A DNA stretch of 64,000 nt from JAQBQB01 sp963757185. GTDB lineage: Bacteria > Gemmatimonadota > Gemmatimonadetes > Gemmatimonadales > Gemmatimonadaceae. Location: NCBI GenBank assembly GCA_963757185.1, contig CAVWQI010000009.1, positions 703,982-767,981 on the forward strand, in the 5' to 3' direction. A program made the translations under genes and the position numbers. Positions 26,327 to 36,426 of the stretch are shown in pieces (position 1 is the stretch's first letter; every line of letters starts with the position of its first letter). The notes under the pieces are model-generated. The model searched no databases and was not told the DNA's origin. It saw only the letters and a list, made by a program, of their open reading frames with translations.

Positions 26327-26357
26327 CGAACGCTGAAGCTGAACGCGTTGGGTGGAC
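26327..26357 (+). repeat. attC-like motif (weak)
   Basis: The sequence reads TATAACGAACGCTGAAGC, then TGAACGC and GTTGGGT. It resembles the two halves of an integron attC site without the central stem. The 13-base core GAACGCTGAAGCT recurs at about 26844, one small gene later. No integrase gene is in the window, and other gene borders lack the motif, so this is a weak candidate. Confidence 0.2.
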
Positions 26358-26362
26358 TACAA

Positions 26363-26842
26363 ATGCGTGTTGCCGTTCTGTTCCTACTCCTAATTCCGCC
26401 ATACGCCAGGGCCCAGACCCCCGTGCTCGACTCGGTCGCGCGCAAGGAGATCGGCCGCACCGTACGAGTCACCGACTCCGGTGGCGGGATCACTTTTGGC
26501 GAACTGCGTTCGATCGACCGCGACACGTTGACGATTGCAGAGGCGCTAAGCTTGCGCCAAATCGATGAACGCGCAGCAAGATGTTCGAGTCCGTGTGCCG
26601 GACAGCTCTAACGCACGTGGTTCGGTGGCGTTGCGGGGCTCGTGATTGGTGCGGGGATTGGCTACCTGGTCGCGGTGCCGAGAGTGCGTGCCACGGAGCG
26701 CAATGGCGATGGCCCATTCCAGCAAATCGAGTACGTCTTTGATCCAGCGATCGGAGGAGTCCTTGGTGCGATCGTCGGCGGGATCGTAGGTGCTCGTGGG
26801 CACGAGCACTGGCAAGTCCAGTATCGCGCGCCAGGCACGTAA
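26363..26842 (+). pseudogene. Small exported protein with glycine-rich membrane hairpin, interrupted
   Basis: The ATG at 26363 gives a signal peptide (MRVAVLFLLLIPPYARAQ) and TVRVTDSGGGITFGELRSID. The frame meets a TAA near 26609-26611. The same frame resumes after it as WFGGVAGLVIGAGIGYLVAV, then YVFDPAIGGVLGAIVGGIVG, and ends at 26842. Between about 26570 and 26615 another frame reads QDVRVRVPDSSNARG, so two compensating single-base changes are likely. The layout (small beta domain, then glycine-zipper helices) resembles a lipid-associated stress protein, but no family is certain. Confidence 0.45.
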
Positions 26843-26876
26843 AGAACGCTGAAGCTCGGAGAGTCAGCATCGTCGC

Positions 26877-27390
26877 ATGGTCCGGTCGGCCTCACTGATC
26901 GCACTCGGGTTTGTCATCGGCGGCTGTCGCCGGATGCCGTCAGTCGACGGACAGCCAGGAATGGGACGCGCTTCGGGCGGACTCAGCGCACTTCACCTTG
27001 CGGCTAAACGGCCTGCTGTACGAGGGCGAGATCGGCTTTCAATTCACGAATATCAGTGGCGTGACTTTGTCGATGAACTACTGCAACGCGCCAACACCTC
27101 CGACCCTGGAGAAGCAGCGCGCCGACGACAGCTGGGCGCGTGCGTACGGCCCCGTGGTCTCGCTATGCCTGACGTTACCGCCGTTTCGCATTCCCAGTGG
27201 CGGCACGTACCACGGCAGCCTTCGCATCGCGGCGGGTCGCCCAGGCACGAACTTCTGGCCTGTTTGGCCCGATTCGATTCCGGGCATCTATCGACTCCAC
27301 TGGGAACTCCGAGCGGGGGACGATCCGGACAACCGCAACGCACCGCTGGTCAGCGCCGTCTCGCCGCCGTTCCGATTGGCCGCTCGTTAA
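26877..27390 (+). pseudogene. Small lipoprotein, frameshifted in the signal peptide
   Basis: The frame from the ATG at 26877 begins MVRSASLIALG. At about 26908 the sense passes to the next frame as LSSAAVAGCRQSTDSQEW, giving a lipobox AVAGC. One T too many in a TTT run explains the shift. The mature part (ADSAHFTLRLNGLLYEGEIG, MNYCNAPTPPTLEKQ, FRIPSGGTYHGSL, PGIYRLHWELRAG) is one immunoglobulin-like beta sandwich of about 140 residues, like proteins annotated as intracellular proteinase inhibitor-like or BsuPI-like. Function unknown. Confidence 0.5.
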
Positions 27391-27468
27391 GGCACGTACG
27401 CGACCGGATTCCAACGTCCTAGTTTCGTACGACGCAGGCTCTCTCTGGCCACCGAGGCCAAACGCATC

Positions 27469-28109
27469 ATGCGCCGACGCGATCTGTTTCTGAATGCCGC
27501 TCTCGCTGCTATTGCCTGGACTCCGTCCCTCTCGCAGTCGAACCCAGGGTGGACGCCGCGTTTCGGCATCACCGGCGGCGCCAATCTGGCGACGCTCACC
27601 GGCAGCGGTTTCGAGAGGCCGTCAAACCGCACTGGCTTCTCCGCCGGCCTCATGGCGTGCTTCCTGTGGCACCGAGCTTCGCAATCCAACCGGAGCTCAT
27701 GTTCACGATGAAAGGCAACTCGGACTCGGGCGGCACGACCAAAATCAACTATGTCGAGCTTCCCGTGCTCGCGCGCTTCGAGGCCCCCGCTTTCGGCCGC
27801 GTGAAGCCGTTCGTCTACGGCGGTCCGGGGTTCGCGTACAGGATGAGCTGCGCGCTCGGGGAGTCGCAGTTCAGTATGACTTGCGACTCGGCTCAGACGA
27901 TTTGGCGCCGCGCGTCGCCAGGCGTCTACTACAGCCGCACGGATGTCGATGGAATCATCGGCGGCGGCCTCGCCTTCGACGTAGGCGGCAGAACGATGAC
28001 CGTCAGCGTGCGCTACGATGCGGGGTTTGTGAAGTTCCTGTCAGACGGCGATATGAAGAATCGCGTATTGTCGTTCATGGGCACACTCGAGTGGCCGTTT
28101 CACAAATGA
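27469..28109 (+). pseudogene. PorT-like outer-membrane beta-barrel protein, frameshifted
   Basis: The ATG at 27469 gives a signal peptide (MRRRDLFLNAALAAIAW...SQS) and FGITGGANLATLTGSGFERP. At about 27665 the sense moves to another frame: LPVAPSFAIQPELMFTMKGN, INYVELPVLARFEAP, VKPFVYGGPGFAYRMSC, GIIGGGLAFDVGG and the closing LSFMGTLEWPFHK. This is the PF13568-type eight-stranded barrel. One missing base explains the break. A fragment with the same ending (LSFMGTLEWPFRE) lies on the minus strand at about 38938-39005. Confidence 0.6.
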
Positions 28110-28122
28110 ACGCCACGCGCCG

Positions 28123-28209
28123 GTGACCTTCACACTATGGAGTCGTGGATCGGTGCTCGGCGAGCCGTTCGGCTTCAATGACGATGCCCGGCTGACATGC
28201 GTCGATTGA
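28123..28209 (+). pseudogene. Fragment of the TFTLWSRG family (paralogue of the gene at 41.2 kb)
   Basis: GTG at 28123, stop at 28207-28209, 28 residues beginning VTFTLWSRGSVLGEPFGF. The first 15 residues match the intact protein at 41206-41667, and the DNA is nearly the same there. The rest has been lost, so this is a 5' remnant left by deletion. Confidence 0.6.
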
Positions 28210-28240
28210 GTTCTCTTGTAGCCGCCGGCGCTGGCAACGT

Positions 28241-29386
28241 CTACCTCGGTGCTCGGATTACCACCTGCGGTGAGAAAAGCTTGATATCAGGGGCACTGGC
28301 CGCCGGCGAGGTCGCCACAACGTATACGAAACGATAGACCTCAGCTTCGCTCGAGAACGCAAATGACGGCCAATTACCCGTGAATGAGACGATCTCAGAT
28401 GAGAAGGTTGTGGAATCAGAGGGCAGCAACGGCCTTGGCCAATCCCCGGTGCAGGTAGCCGAAAAAACCTCTCGCCACTCTTTGTGGCCTGTGGAATCCA
28501 CCTCCAAGCGTTCGACCCAGTAGAGCGGCGACGTTCGACAGCTCGTGTTTCGGTACACTGTCTCGTTCGACACGTTGCGGACGACGAATTGAACGGTCAC
28601 CGTGAACGTGCCACCGTCGCGTTGGGCGACGAGAGAGTCTGTCACCAAACGAAACTCGACCAACTGGCCTGGAGACCCCGGACTCGACGCGGACGGCGAA
28701 CGGCCGCCGAATTCCTCGAGCTCGCCGAGCCTTCGCACGGCCGTCCCCCGAACGGGGCCGGAAGAATCGCGTGCCGCCTCGATGATCGCGCCACGGATTC
28801 GCTCCCTTTCCTGAGTGGGAAGATCACTCCAGGCACGCACAGGCGCGCTGAGCGCCGACACGGCGGCGGCGCGAACGAACCAGCTCGACGGGTCACTCGC
28901 CGCCGCCACCAACGCGCTGTCGATGCGAAGACGCTGGTTCGGAATCGTCCAAACGCGCTTGTATGTATTGCCGAGTAGTTCGATCGCGCTTTGCCGCGTC
29001 GGTCCCGAGCGCACGTCCCTCACGATCATCGTGAGGAGCTTGTCTCGATCACAAAACCGGAGACATTGGTCGAGCGCTCGAGCCGCGTACTCGCTGTACT
29101 CCTCGCCGAATCGATCCGATACGCCTACCGCGCCGTTGGACGACAGAAGCGTCTCCTTCTGAAGCGCATCTTCGCGTTCGACGAGGTTGAGCAGCCTGCG
29201 GGCGGCAGGAGGCTGTTCCCAAGCGCGCGGATCGCGATCGATGGCGGTGAAGGCAATGGCGCGGCGACGCCAATCCGTCGACTCGAGCTGGCGCATCAAG
29301 GCCGCGCTCGGGTTTTGTGCGTCGCTTCGGATAGGCGCCACCGAAACGCCGGCGGCCGCGAGCATCAAAGCCAAACGCCATCGCAT
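28241..29386 (-). CDS. Exported HEAT-like/Ig-like hypothetical protein
   Basis: 381 residues from the ATG at 29386, which opens a signal peptide (MRWRLALMLAAAGVSVAPI...AQ). Residues about 30-230 are helical with HEAT-like spacing (STDWRRRAIAFTAID, SSWFVRAAAVSALSA, SSGPVRGTAVRRLGELEE). Residues about 240-380 form a beta sandwich (LVEFRLVTDSLVAQRDGGTF, TVTVQFVVRNVSNETVYRN) resembling an Ig-like protease-inhibitor-type domain. The reading frame is intact. Function unknown. Confidence 0.65.
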   Translation of the reverse strand: MRWRLALMLAAAGVSVAPIRSDAQNPSAALMRQLESTDWRRRAIAFTAIDRDPRAWEQPPAARRLLNLVEREDALQKETLLSSNGAVGVSDRFGEEYSEYAARALDQCLRFCDRDKLLTMIVRDVRSGPTRQSAIELLGNTYKRVWTIPNQRLRIDSALVAAASDPSSWFVRAAAVSALSAPVRAWSDLPTQERERIRGAIIEAARDSSGPVRGTAVRRLGELEEFGGRSPSASSPGSPGQLVEFRLVTDSLVAQRDGGTFTVTVQFVVRNVSNETVYRNTSCRTSPLYWVERLEVDSTGHKEWREVFSATCTGDWPRPLLPSDSTTFSSEIVSFTGNWPSFAFSSEAEVYRFVYVVATSPAASAPDIKLFSPQVVIRAPR

Positions 29387-29509
29387 GCCAATACGGCTAC
29401 GACCTCTCCACGGAATTGACAAGATCACAAATAGACGAGGCCGTTTAGTGCAGAGCGCGGACCTAAGTTTCCTGGATCTACGGACACCAGAACGGACAGC
29501 GCCGGCGAC

Positions 29510-30043
29510 ATGGTGCATGTGACTTCGATCCAAGAACAGTGGATACCCGGAACGCCTGAGCGCGCAGTAGCGGATGGCTTCTCTGCGTTTCGACGTCGTG
29601 ATGTTGCGCGCCTGGCCGCGGTGGCGACGAGCGCCTCAATTCGCGCTCTCGCGGCACGAGTGGGGCCTGAGCTCGACGCGAGAGATACCGGAACCTCGGC
29701 ACGTTCGACAGGCGAGCTGACCGACAGCCAGGCAACGTCCATCCTCGGCCGCGTCGTAAATCGCCTTCCGGAGATTTTCACGGATTCGGTACGGTGCCTG
29801 ATCGTCGGCCATGTGCTCGAATCACCGGATGTCGCGCTTGTGGTTTTTCGTGTAGCGCACGAGTTCCCAGGCAAGGGCAGCGTCCCGTTCCCGCCGGAGC
29901 CGCAGCTCGCGACCACTCAACTCGTCAGCGGCGAATGGAAGCTCATTCTTGACGAGTGGTCGGACGTTGGCTTGCCAGGGTTTCGAAACGTTGGTTTTTG
30001 GATCGACCCGGTCTCGACAACCGGCGGAGCCGCCGAAGACTGA
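29510..30043 (+). CDS. Hypothetical protein
   Basis: 177 residues from ATG at 29510. No signal peptide. The N-terminal half is helical (ERAVADGFSAFRRRDVARLA, LTDSQATSILGRVVNRLPEI). The second half is beta-rich (VRCLIVGHVLESPDVALVVF, TTQLVSGEWKLILDEWSD). A nuclear-transport-factor-2-like fold would fit, but I cannot name a family. It converges with the barrel gene on the other strand. Confidence 0.5.
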   Translation: MVHVTSIQEQWIPGTPERAVADGFSAFRRRDVARLAAVATSASIRALAARVGPELDARDTGTSARSTGELTDSQATSILGRVVNRLPEIFTDSVRCLIVGHVLESPDVALVVFRVAHEFPGKGSVPFPPEPQLATTQLVSGEWKLILDEWSDVGLPGFRNVGFWIDPVSTTGGAAED

Positions 30044-30077
30044 ATCAGCGGTGCGTTTTTGGACGGCGGGTTACGAC

Positions 30078-30628
30078 TTAGAAGATCAGCCCAAACGAGA
30101 TCGGGACGAACACGGCGTTCTTCTTCGTGCCTGCTGTCGTGGGGTCGCTTCCGCCGGGGATCAGGTGGTAACGTGCCTCGAGGAAGGCAGAGAAACCGCT
30201 TAGCGAAAAGCGAAACCCGGCGCCAGCGTTGTAGCCGCCGTTGGTGCCGCTCGTCGTGCATCTGCGTGCACTCGGCCTCGCTGTAGTAGATCCCGGCCCC
30301 ACCGATGACGTACGGGCCCATGCCGCCCGAAGCGGAGATCACGAGGTTCGCCGTCCCATAAATCAGTCGAGTGGACGCATCCGGTACGTGGAGATCACTC
30401 GGGTAGGCGTACTGGCTGAACGTCCCTTCAAGGCGAAGCGCAAACGGCGAGTCGTGCTTCGCGATGTGCGCCAACGCGGTGATGTGATAGCCGGGGTCAG
30501 CGACGATGCCGAAGTCCGAGCTCGGGAATGAACCGCCGGCGGCGATTCCGAGTCCAGATTGGGCTCGCGGCGGGTGCGAGGGCGGCAAGAGCGGCAAGGG
30601 CAGCCATCGCAAAGGGTCGTCGAGACAT
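30078..30628 (-). pseudogene. Outer-membrane beta-barrel protein, two frameshifts
   Basis: The ATG at 30628 opens a signal peptide (MSRRPFAMAALAALAALAPA). The sense shifts near 30570 to QSGLGIAAGGSFPSSDFG and runs through YHITALAHIAKHDSPFALRL and GMGPYVIGGAGIYYSEAEC. It shifts again near 30270 to GYNAGAGFRFSLSGFSAFLE, ARYHLIPGG and the final AVFVPISFGLIF. Both breaks act like one extra base each. The pattern matches outer-membrane-protein beta-barrel domains (PF13505-like), which end in an aromatic residue. Confidence 0.55.
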
Positions 30629-30824
30629 GCTTGTTCCTCTGACGCGGGTGAGCGGCTCCGGCGTGATCACACAACGTACTCGCGGGGATTTCTGGAGTCG
30701 GTGTGCCGGCTCACGAACCATTGCCGCGTCAAGAACCGGTCGCGGCTGATGTGCCGGATTCCCGGAGGGTCGCCGCTAAGGGCATTCTGTAGTAGTGTTT
30801 AGCGATACTTTCGCCAGGTTCGTG

Positions 30825-33186
30825 ATGCGACATCTCGCACGCCGTTTCACACACGCCGCCAGCACCCTGGCGCTCGCGTCGCTCCCGAACGTGTCGTCCG
30901 CGCAAGCCGCCGCTGCGGCGCCCCCGCGATTTTTCGGCTCGCCTGGTCAGTACGCCGATTTCGAGATCACTCGCGATACGACGCTCGCACACACCGGCCG
31001 CGCGAGCATCCGCATTCGTGGCAACGAGGAACCGGCAGGCTTCGCCAACGTCTCAGCGGTTCTCCCGGCGCCGCCTTACGTGGGACATCGTATCCGGTTC
31101 TCGGCCTTCCTGCGCTCCTCGTCGCTCGGCGGCCCGGGCGGCCAGCTCTGGGCGCGAGCCGACGACGCCAATTACAAGAACCTCGAGTTCGTCAACTCAC
31201 AAGCGACGGTGTTCCGCGGCACGACGGACTGGACGCAACTCGCCATCTCGCTCGACGTTCCGCCGACGGCAACGCAGATCTATTTCGGCGTGATTTCGCT
31301 GGGTCCGGGCTCGCTCTGGATCGATGACGCCCGCCTCGAAGCCGATGGCGGCGCAACGCCATTCGAGTTTGACTTCGAAGACCCCGCCCAGTTCGTCGCG
31401 CCGCCGCCAAGGGCGCCTTGGCAATGGTCCGCGAAGCCCCGCGTGCGCTTTCGCCGCGGGGCTTGGCGAACATCTCGGCGTTCACGAGCGCACTGGGCTA
31501 CGTGCGCTTCTTTCATCCCAGTCCCGAAGCGGTCCGCGTCAACTGGGATGCGTTCGCCGTCCACGGCATGCGCGCGATAGAGAAGCCGACTACTCCCGAT
31601 AGCCTCGCGTCGGCACTCGGCGCGCTGTTCGCTAAGATCGCGCCGACCGTGCGCTTCGCGCGCACCGGCACGCCAATCCCGACGACGATCGCCAAACCCG
31701 TGGACGCGACGCACGTCGTCTTCTGGCAACACGTGGGAATCGGCTCGCCCAGCGGCGGCATGCCGGCGAATGCGAACCCGTCTATCAAAGCCAGCGCGTC
31801 ATAGTTCCACTCGCCGAGGTCGGGCTGCCGCTCCCGACGCCTCTGCCACAGGCCCTGGCGGTCGTGTCTCGACCGCATGTGCCGGATCCATCGCGCCCCG
31901 TTTCCGTCACGCTCGACGGCGGTGTGACGATGAGCGTTCCCGTGGCGTTGTACACCGCGGACACCTCGGTGCTCGATTCGCTCCGAACCTCGCGTCCCGC
32001 GGCAGTCGCCGAGCGCTTCACCGCGAACGATCGCGCCACTCGGCTCGCGGACGTCGCGCTCGCCTGGTCCTTGTTCGAGCATTTCTATCGGTACTACGAC
32101 GTCGTTCACACGGATTGGCCGGCCGCGCGTGCGGTCGCGCTTCGCGCTGCGGCGACCGATTCCAGCGCGGATCAGTTTGACGCCACGCTCGAGCGACTCG
32201 TCGCCGCACTGCACGACGGACACGGCCGCGTGAGTCGCGCGACGCGGTCCTGGCGCCCCCTGACGTTCAGCTCACCTCGGCCGAGGGCCGGGTGATCGTC
32301 ATCGGGGTTGGCGACTCCTCGACAGCGCAGAGGCGTGCGGCTCGGCGACGAGCTCGTCGCGATCGACGGCCGCGACGTCGCGAACGCCCTGGCCGACAAG
32401 AGTTCTCGTAGTTCCGGCGCGACGCCGCAATGGGTGCGCACTCGCGCCGTCAACGAACTACTTGTCGGGGACATTGGGAGCGTCGTCCAAGCGCGGTTCC
32501 GCGGCGCCGACGGCACGACGCGAGATGCCCGCCTGGTGCGAAACGCAACCAGTTCCTCGGCCGCGAAGCGAGTCGAGAAGATCGCCGAGGTCTCGCCGGG
32601 CGTGACGTATGTGGACCTCGGTCGAATTACCGACGCGGACTTCGCCGCCGCCCTCCCCCAACTCGAGCGCGCACGGGCCATCATCTTCGACATGCGCGGG
32701 TACCCACGTCAGGTGAACACGCCCGAGATCTTTCGACACCTCACCGATTCGACCATCCACTCGGCGCATTTCGAGGCTCCGGTCATCACGATGCCGGATT
32801 TTCGCGACGTCGGTTACCTCGATGGGGCGTGGAACGTTGCTCCCGCCGCCCCGCGCCTATCGGCGCGCGTCGTCTTCCTCTCCGGCGGCGGCGCGATCAG
32901 CTACGCCGAGAGCACGCTCGGGATCGTGGAAGCGTATCGGCTGGGTGACATCGTCGGCGAGGCGAGCGCCGGGACGAACGGGAACGTCAATCCCTTCATG
33001 CTTCCTGGCGGCTACACTATCGCGTGGACGGGCATGCTTGTCCAAAAACGCGACGGCACACCGCACCATGGGGTTGGCATTCGCCCGACGGTGCCTGCGT
33101 CGCCGACGGTCGCCGGATTGCGTGCCGGACGCGACGAAGTTCTCGAGCGGGCAATCGCTCTTGTGACGCGACCGTTGACACCGTAA
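30825..33186 (+). pseudogene. S41-family (tail-specific/C-terminal processing) peptidase-like protein, several frameshifts
   Basis: The ATG at 30825 begins MRHLARRFTHAAS, with a signal peptide. A carbohydrate-binding-like sandwich follows (IRFSAFLRSS, LWIDDARLEADGG). Frame changes are needed near 31425, 31795, 32238 and 32315. The later parts read ISAFTSALGYVRFFHPS, LADVALAWSLFEHFYRYYD, VRLGDELVAIDGRDV (a PDZ-like segment) and then the peptidase core VTYVDLGRI, AIIFDMRGYPRQ, SGGGAISYAESTLG (region of the catalytic Ser) and GEASAGTNGNVNPF. Such proteins cleave or bind C-terminal peptides in the periplasm. Four or five breaks in 2.4 kb make it a pseudogene unless the assembly is faulty. Confidence 0.6.
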
Positions 33187-33198
33187 GGGAATGGGCTT

Positions 33199-33636
33199 CT
33201 AGCCCGAAGCCATCGCGGACGCCTTCTCGAACGTTCCGTCGACGATGGCGACGAAGTTGCGTTCTTCGCGCAGAATCAGCCGCTTCGCTTGCGCCATCGC
33301 CAGGTTGGCGCGCGCGTCGGGATCCGATTTGATCCGCGCGCGGTATCGTTCGTACGACGCCAGGCTATCGAACGCGATGAGGCCCCACGCGACGTCGTTC
33401 GTCCCCTCGTGCGGCGTGAAGTAGCCGATCAGATGGCCCCCGCAGCGCGGGATGATCGTCCCCCACGCGTGGGCGTACTGCCGGAACGCGTCGAGCTGAA
33501 ACGGATCAATCTGATAGCGGATGAAACACGCGAGGCCAAGCGCTTGGGCTTCGGGCATCGACACTCTCGATGTGGGAACCGTTGCAAGAGCCGCAACGAT
33601 GGCGGCGATGGATTGGATCGACTCTCGTCGATCCAT
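33199..33636 (-). CDS. NIPSNAP-family protein
   Basis: 145 residues from the ATG at 33636 (MDRRESIQSIAAIVA). Starts at 33666 and 33558 are also possible. The NIPSNAP core is clear: FIRYQIDPFQLDAFRQYA, IIPRCGGHLIGYFTPHEG, WGLIAFDSLASYERYRARI and a helical end RLILREERNFVAIVD. It is a dimeric ferredoxin-like alpha/beta barrel; bacterial members have no settled role. It is divergent from the ArsR-type gene, sharing about 80 bases of promoter region. Confidence 0.75.
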   Translation of the reverse strand: MDRRESIQSIAAIVAALATVPTSRVSMPEAQALGLACFIRYQIDPFQLDAFRQYAHAWGTIIPRCGGHLIGYFTPHEGTNDVAWGLIAFDSLASYERYRARIKSDPDARANLAMAQAKRLILREERNFVAIVDGTFEKASAMASG

Positions 33637-33718
33637 CGGCACGTCCGACCCGTCCATGTGCGGCATGTCTTCATGATGCCTCTTGCCCGACCGGCACGCT
33701 TCGTCTACCATCGAAGTA

Positions 33719-34423
33719 TGGCTTCGGATCGATCCGAGGAACGTGCGTCCCGCATCGCGTCGGCGATCGGCGAGCCGGCGCGCGCGCGAATGCTCTACTG
33801 CCTCATGGACGGTCGCGCGCGAACGGCGACCGAGCTCGCGCTCGTCGGCGACATCACGCCGGCGACCGCGAGTGCGCACCTCGCGCGGCTGAAGAGCGAG
33901 CGGCTCGTCGGCGTTCTCGCCCAAGGGAAGCATCGCTACTACAGCCTCCGCAGCTCGGAAGTCGCCGAGGTGATGGAAGCGCTGAGCGTCCTCGCCGGAT
34001 TTTCGACCCAACGCGCTGGACACCCGCACGCCAAGCCACCTGCGAGCGGCCCGCTCGTGCTACGATCACATGGCAGGCGCCCTCGGCGTCGAGTTGCACG
34101 ACCGCCTCATGACGCTCGGCTGGCTGTCGCCCTCGGGGCAGCGCGAAGACTATGATGTGACGGCGAAGGGAGAGCGCGCGCTCGAGACGCTGGGCGTCCA
34201 CGCCGATACGCTTCGTCAAAGCCGGCGGCGGTTCGCGTTCGCGTGCGTGGACTGGAGCGAGCGTCGGCCCCACCTCGGCGGCGCGCTCGGCGCGGCACTG
34301 TTGCAGCTGGCTCTCGATCGGCGGTGGGTCTCTCGCGATCGCGACAGCCGAGCACTCGCCGTCACCGCCGCCGGACGACGAGGGTTGATGAGCAGCTTTG
34401 GAATCGGCGGCTCGTGTTCATAG
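33719..34423 (+). pseudogene. ArsR-family regulator, frameshifted
   Basis: The ATG at 33719 gives an intact winged helix: RIASAIGEPARARMLYCLMD, TATELALVGDITPATASAHL and GVLAQGKHRYYSLRSSEV. Near 34045 the sense shifts by one base to ARSCYDHMAGALGVELHDRL, which is the usual C-terminal domain of the larger ArsR subgroup, and continues to 34423. The DNA-binding half is complete, so a truncated repressor could still be made. A short inverted repeat (CGAAG / CTTCG) straddles its start codon. NIPSNAP is the natural target of such a regulator. Confidence 0.65.
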
Positions 34424-34974
34424 CCGTCGCGATAGTCGCCGCATTGTTGTTGTGCGATTGCGGCAATCTCGCGGCGCAAACAACGCCGGTCGACACGTCG
34501 TCTCACTCCTCGCCGGGACATTCGACGCGCGGCGAATGGGTCGACGCATCGTTGGGCGCCGCGACCTATCGAATCCGGCACGGTGACGGCGCGGTAGTCC
34601 TCACGGGCGACGAGAATGTCCAACGGGGTCCGTGGCTCGCAACGCTTCGCGGGCAGTTCCTCGCCGACTTTGGTGAAACCGGTGCGGTATCCCTTCTCCT
34701 CGGCCGCGCGACGACCTCGAACTCCTTCGGCTTTGCTTCTGTGTCCGGCGGGGTCACGGCGCTCCTGCGCCGACCCTGCGTCGTCGGGTGCGAACTCTTC
34801 GGTGACGTTGGAACGGAGCTCGGGCCCTCGCGGGGCGGCGTCGGCGTCATGGTCGCGGGAGACGCTGCGTTGCGTGTTGGCGCGAGCATCGGACTAATGG
34901 CGTTTTGGGATCTCAATACGTTGAAGTCGTACGCCGGGATCGGGCTGGAGATCGGCGTCGGCGAATGGCGTTGA
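34414..34974 (+). CDS. Exported barrel-like hypothetical protein
   Basis: About 186 residues if the GTG at 34414 is used; it opens a hydrophobic leader (VFIAVAIVAALLLCDCGNLA). There is no ATG in frame, and it overlaps the regulator's end by 10 bases. The mature part has short strands (GEWVDASLGAATYRI, GQFLADFGETGAVSLLLGRA, FGFASVSGGVTALLRR, CELFGDVGTELGPSRGGVGV), as in a small barrel. No family recognised. Confidence 0.45.
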   Translation: MFIAVAIVAALLLCDCGNLAAQTTPVDTSSHSSPGHSTRGEWVDASLGAATYRIRHGDGAVVLTGDENVQRGPWLATLRGQFLADFGETGAVSLLLGRATTSNSFGFASVSGGVTALLRRPCVVGCELFGDVGTELGPSRGGVGVMVAGDAALRVGASIGLMAFWDLNTLKSYAGIGLEIGVGEWR

Positions 34975-35048
34975 GGACGCCCCGCCCCGGTTTGTGCCTC
35001 TCCAACCCGCGCGTTCATTTCCGATGTTCCGACGATAGGTTCGGCCGA

Positions 35049-35727
35049 GTGAGAACACTTGCTGGCAACCTCGCCAGCGCGGTCGCGCTGATTTGTGTCC
35101 TCGCGCCCGGCGGACACGCGCAGACGGTGGGTGATGATCCCCATCGAATGGCCGTCGCGCTTTCGGCCGACGTCGGACCCTATCCGGACGCGTTCACGGT
35201 GCGATGCGGAACCGCCCCGAACTCAGACGGTGACGGAGCGCAGATCGGTCTCGGCGCCGGTGTGTCGGCGATCGACCGGCCGCGATCGATGGTGTTTATT
35301 CGAGGCTGACGTGCGAGCGAGTGTCTACAGAGGCAGCGCATGCGGCGGAAATGTTGGGGACGGTCCCGAGGTGAGGACCTTCTTCCTCCCGGTCGCGGGA
35401 ACGCCGGGCATGCCGCTCGTCAGGACGGTGCTCCATACAGGGATCGAGACGCCCGCGAATTACCCGTTGATGCTGCGTGCGACCGTCGGCGCCGGAATGA
35501 TTTGGAGCGCGCACACCGCGCCGCTCGGGTCCGTGACGATTGGAGCCGGCAGCAACAACCCCGGCCCCCGGTTTTTCACAGAGTTGGAGTGGGACGTCAG
35601 CCGAGCGCGGATGACCGTGGAGAAAGACGTCTCCCTACCGACGGGAAACGCCGACTCGTTCTCCACCGAGGTCGCACACCCGGCGTGGATGGCATTGCGC
35701 ATCGGCGTGGAGTGGCCTCTTCGCTGA
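35049..35727 (+). pseudogene. Exported hypothetical protein, frameshifted
   Basis: From a GTG at 35049 the frame gives a signal peptide (MRTLAGNLASAVALICVLAP) and AVALSADVGPYPDAF. At about 35300 it passes to the next frame as EADVRASVYRGSACGGN, then VRTFFLPVAGTPGMPL, MLRATVGAGMIWSAHTAPLG, FFTELEWDVSRARMTV and RIGVEWPLR. One extra base explains it. The strands and aromatic end suggest an outer-membrane barrel. Confidence 0.45.
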
Positions 35728-35817
35728 TCGACGGCGGGGACCGTCCGACGCCATCCGCGCGCGCGACGGTCGGCGGCATCCGTTGACGAGATGCGGTCCG
35801 TTGGCGAGCGTGCGGGC

Positions 35818-36403
35818 ATGTCGTTCCAACCTCGCAGCATTGCAACATTCGCCACCTTCTGCATGCTCGCGCCGTTCCCGCTCGCCGCCCAGCGCGCGAC
35901 GGATAATTCAACCGCTAGTGACTCAGGGACGGCGCGAAGTCACGCATCCACGAACCCTTGGCCGCAGCGAGGCTGGATCAGCCTGGGACTGGGCGCGGGC
36001 TCCTGGCCGTATGGCTCGGTGGCCGCGATCGCGGCAGGCTGGTATTCCGTTGGGCCCATCGTCGCGGGCGTGCGTGTTGGCGGTGCAACGCAACTGCGTT
36101 TCGACGAGGCTGGTGAGGAGCGAAACGACCAGGCTTTTCTGATTGGAGTCCGAACGCGGGCGAGTCGGAGCTTCCTCCTCGCCGCCATCGGGCCCGCGAA
36201 GGTCTCATCGACGTGATTCGTGCAACGGAGGCTGTGCGCAGTCATCTCCCTTCAACACGACGGAGGCCGCGTACGCGCTCGAGGCACATGCGGACTTCGA
36301 GCTCCTGGGAGTTGGGGCGACCGTGTTTGGTGCGCTCGGGCCACCTTCGAGCCGCTACAACTCGTTCGCGCTGACGCTCGACGTCGGGTGGTTTGGGCGC
36401 TGA
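35818..36403 (+). pseudogene. Exported hypothetical barrel-like protein, frameshifted
   Basis: The ATG at 35818 gives a signal peptide (FATFCMLAPFPLAAQ). The mature part has GWISLGLGAGSWPYGSVAAI and VGPIVAGVRVGGATQLRFD. At about 36215 the frame changes to DSCNGGCAQSSPFNTTEAAY, then FELLGVGATVFGALGPP, and ends SFALTLDVGWFGR. One inserted base accounts for it. The alternation and terminal aromatic-G-R are again barrel-like. Confidence 0.45.
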
Positions 36404-36426
36404 TCCCGACCGCCGTCTCTCCGTCC

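Noticed and set aside
20357..36403. Programmed ribosomal frameshifting as the reason for the many breaks
   Set aside because: No common slippery heptamer or downstream structure was seen, the sites differ from gene to gene, and both directions of shift occur.
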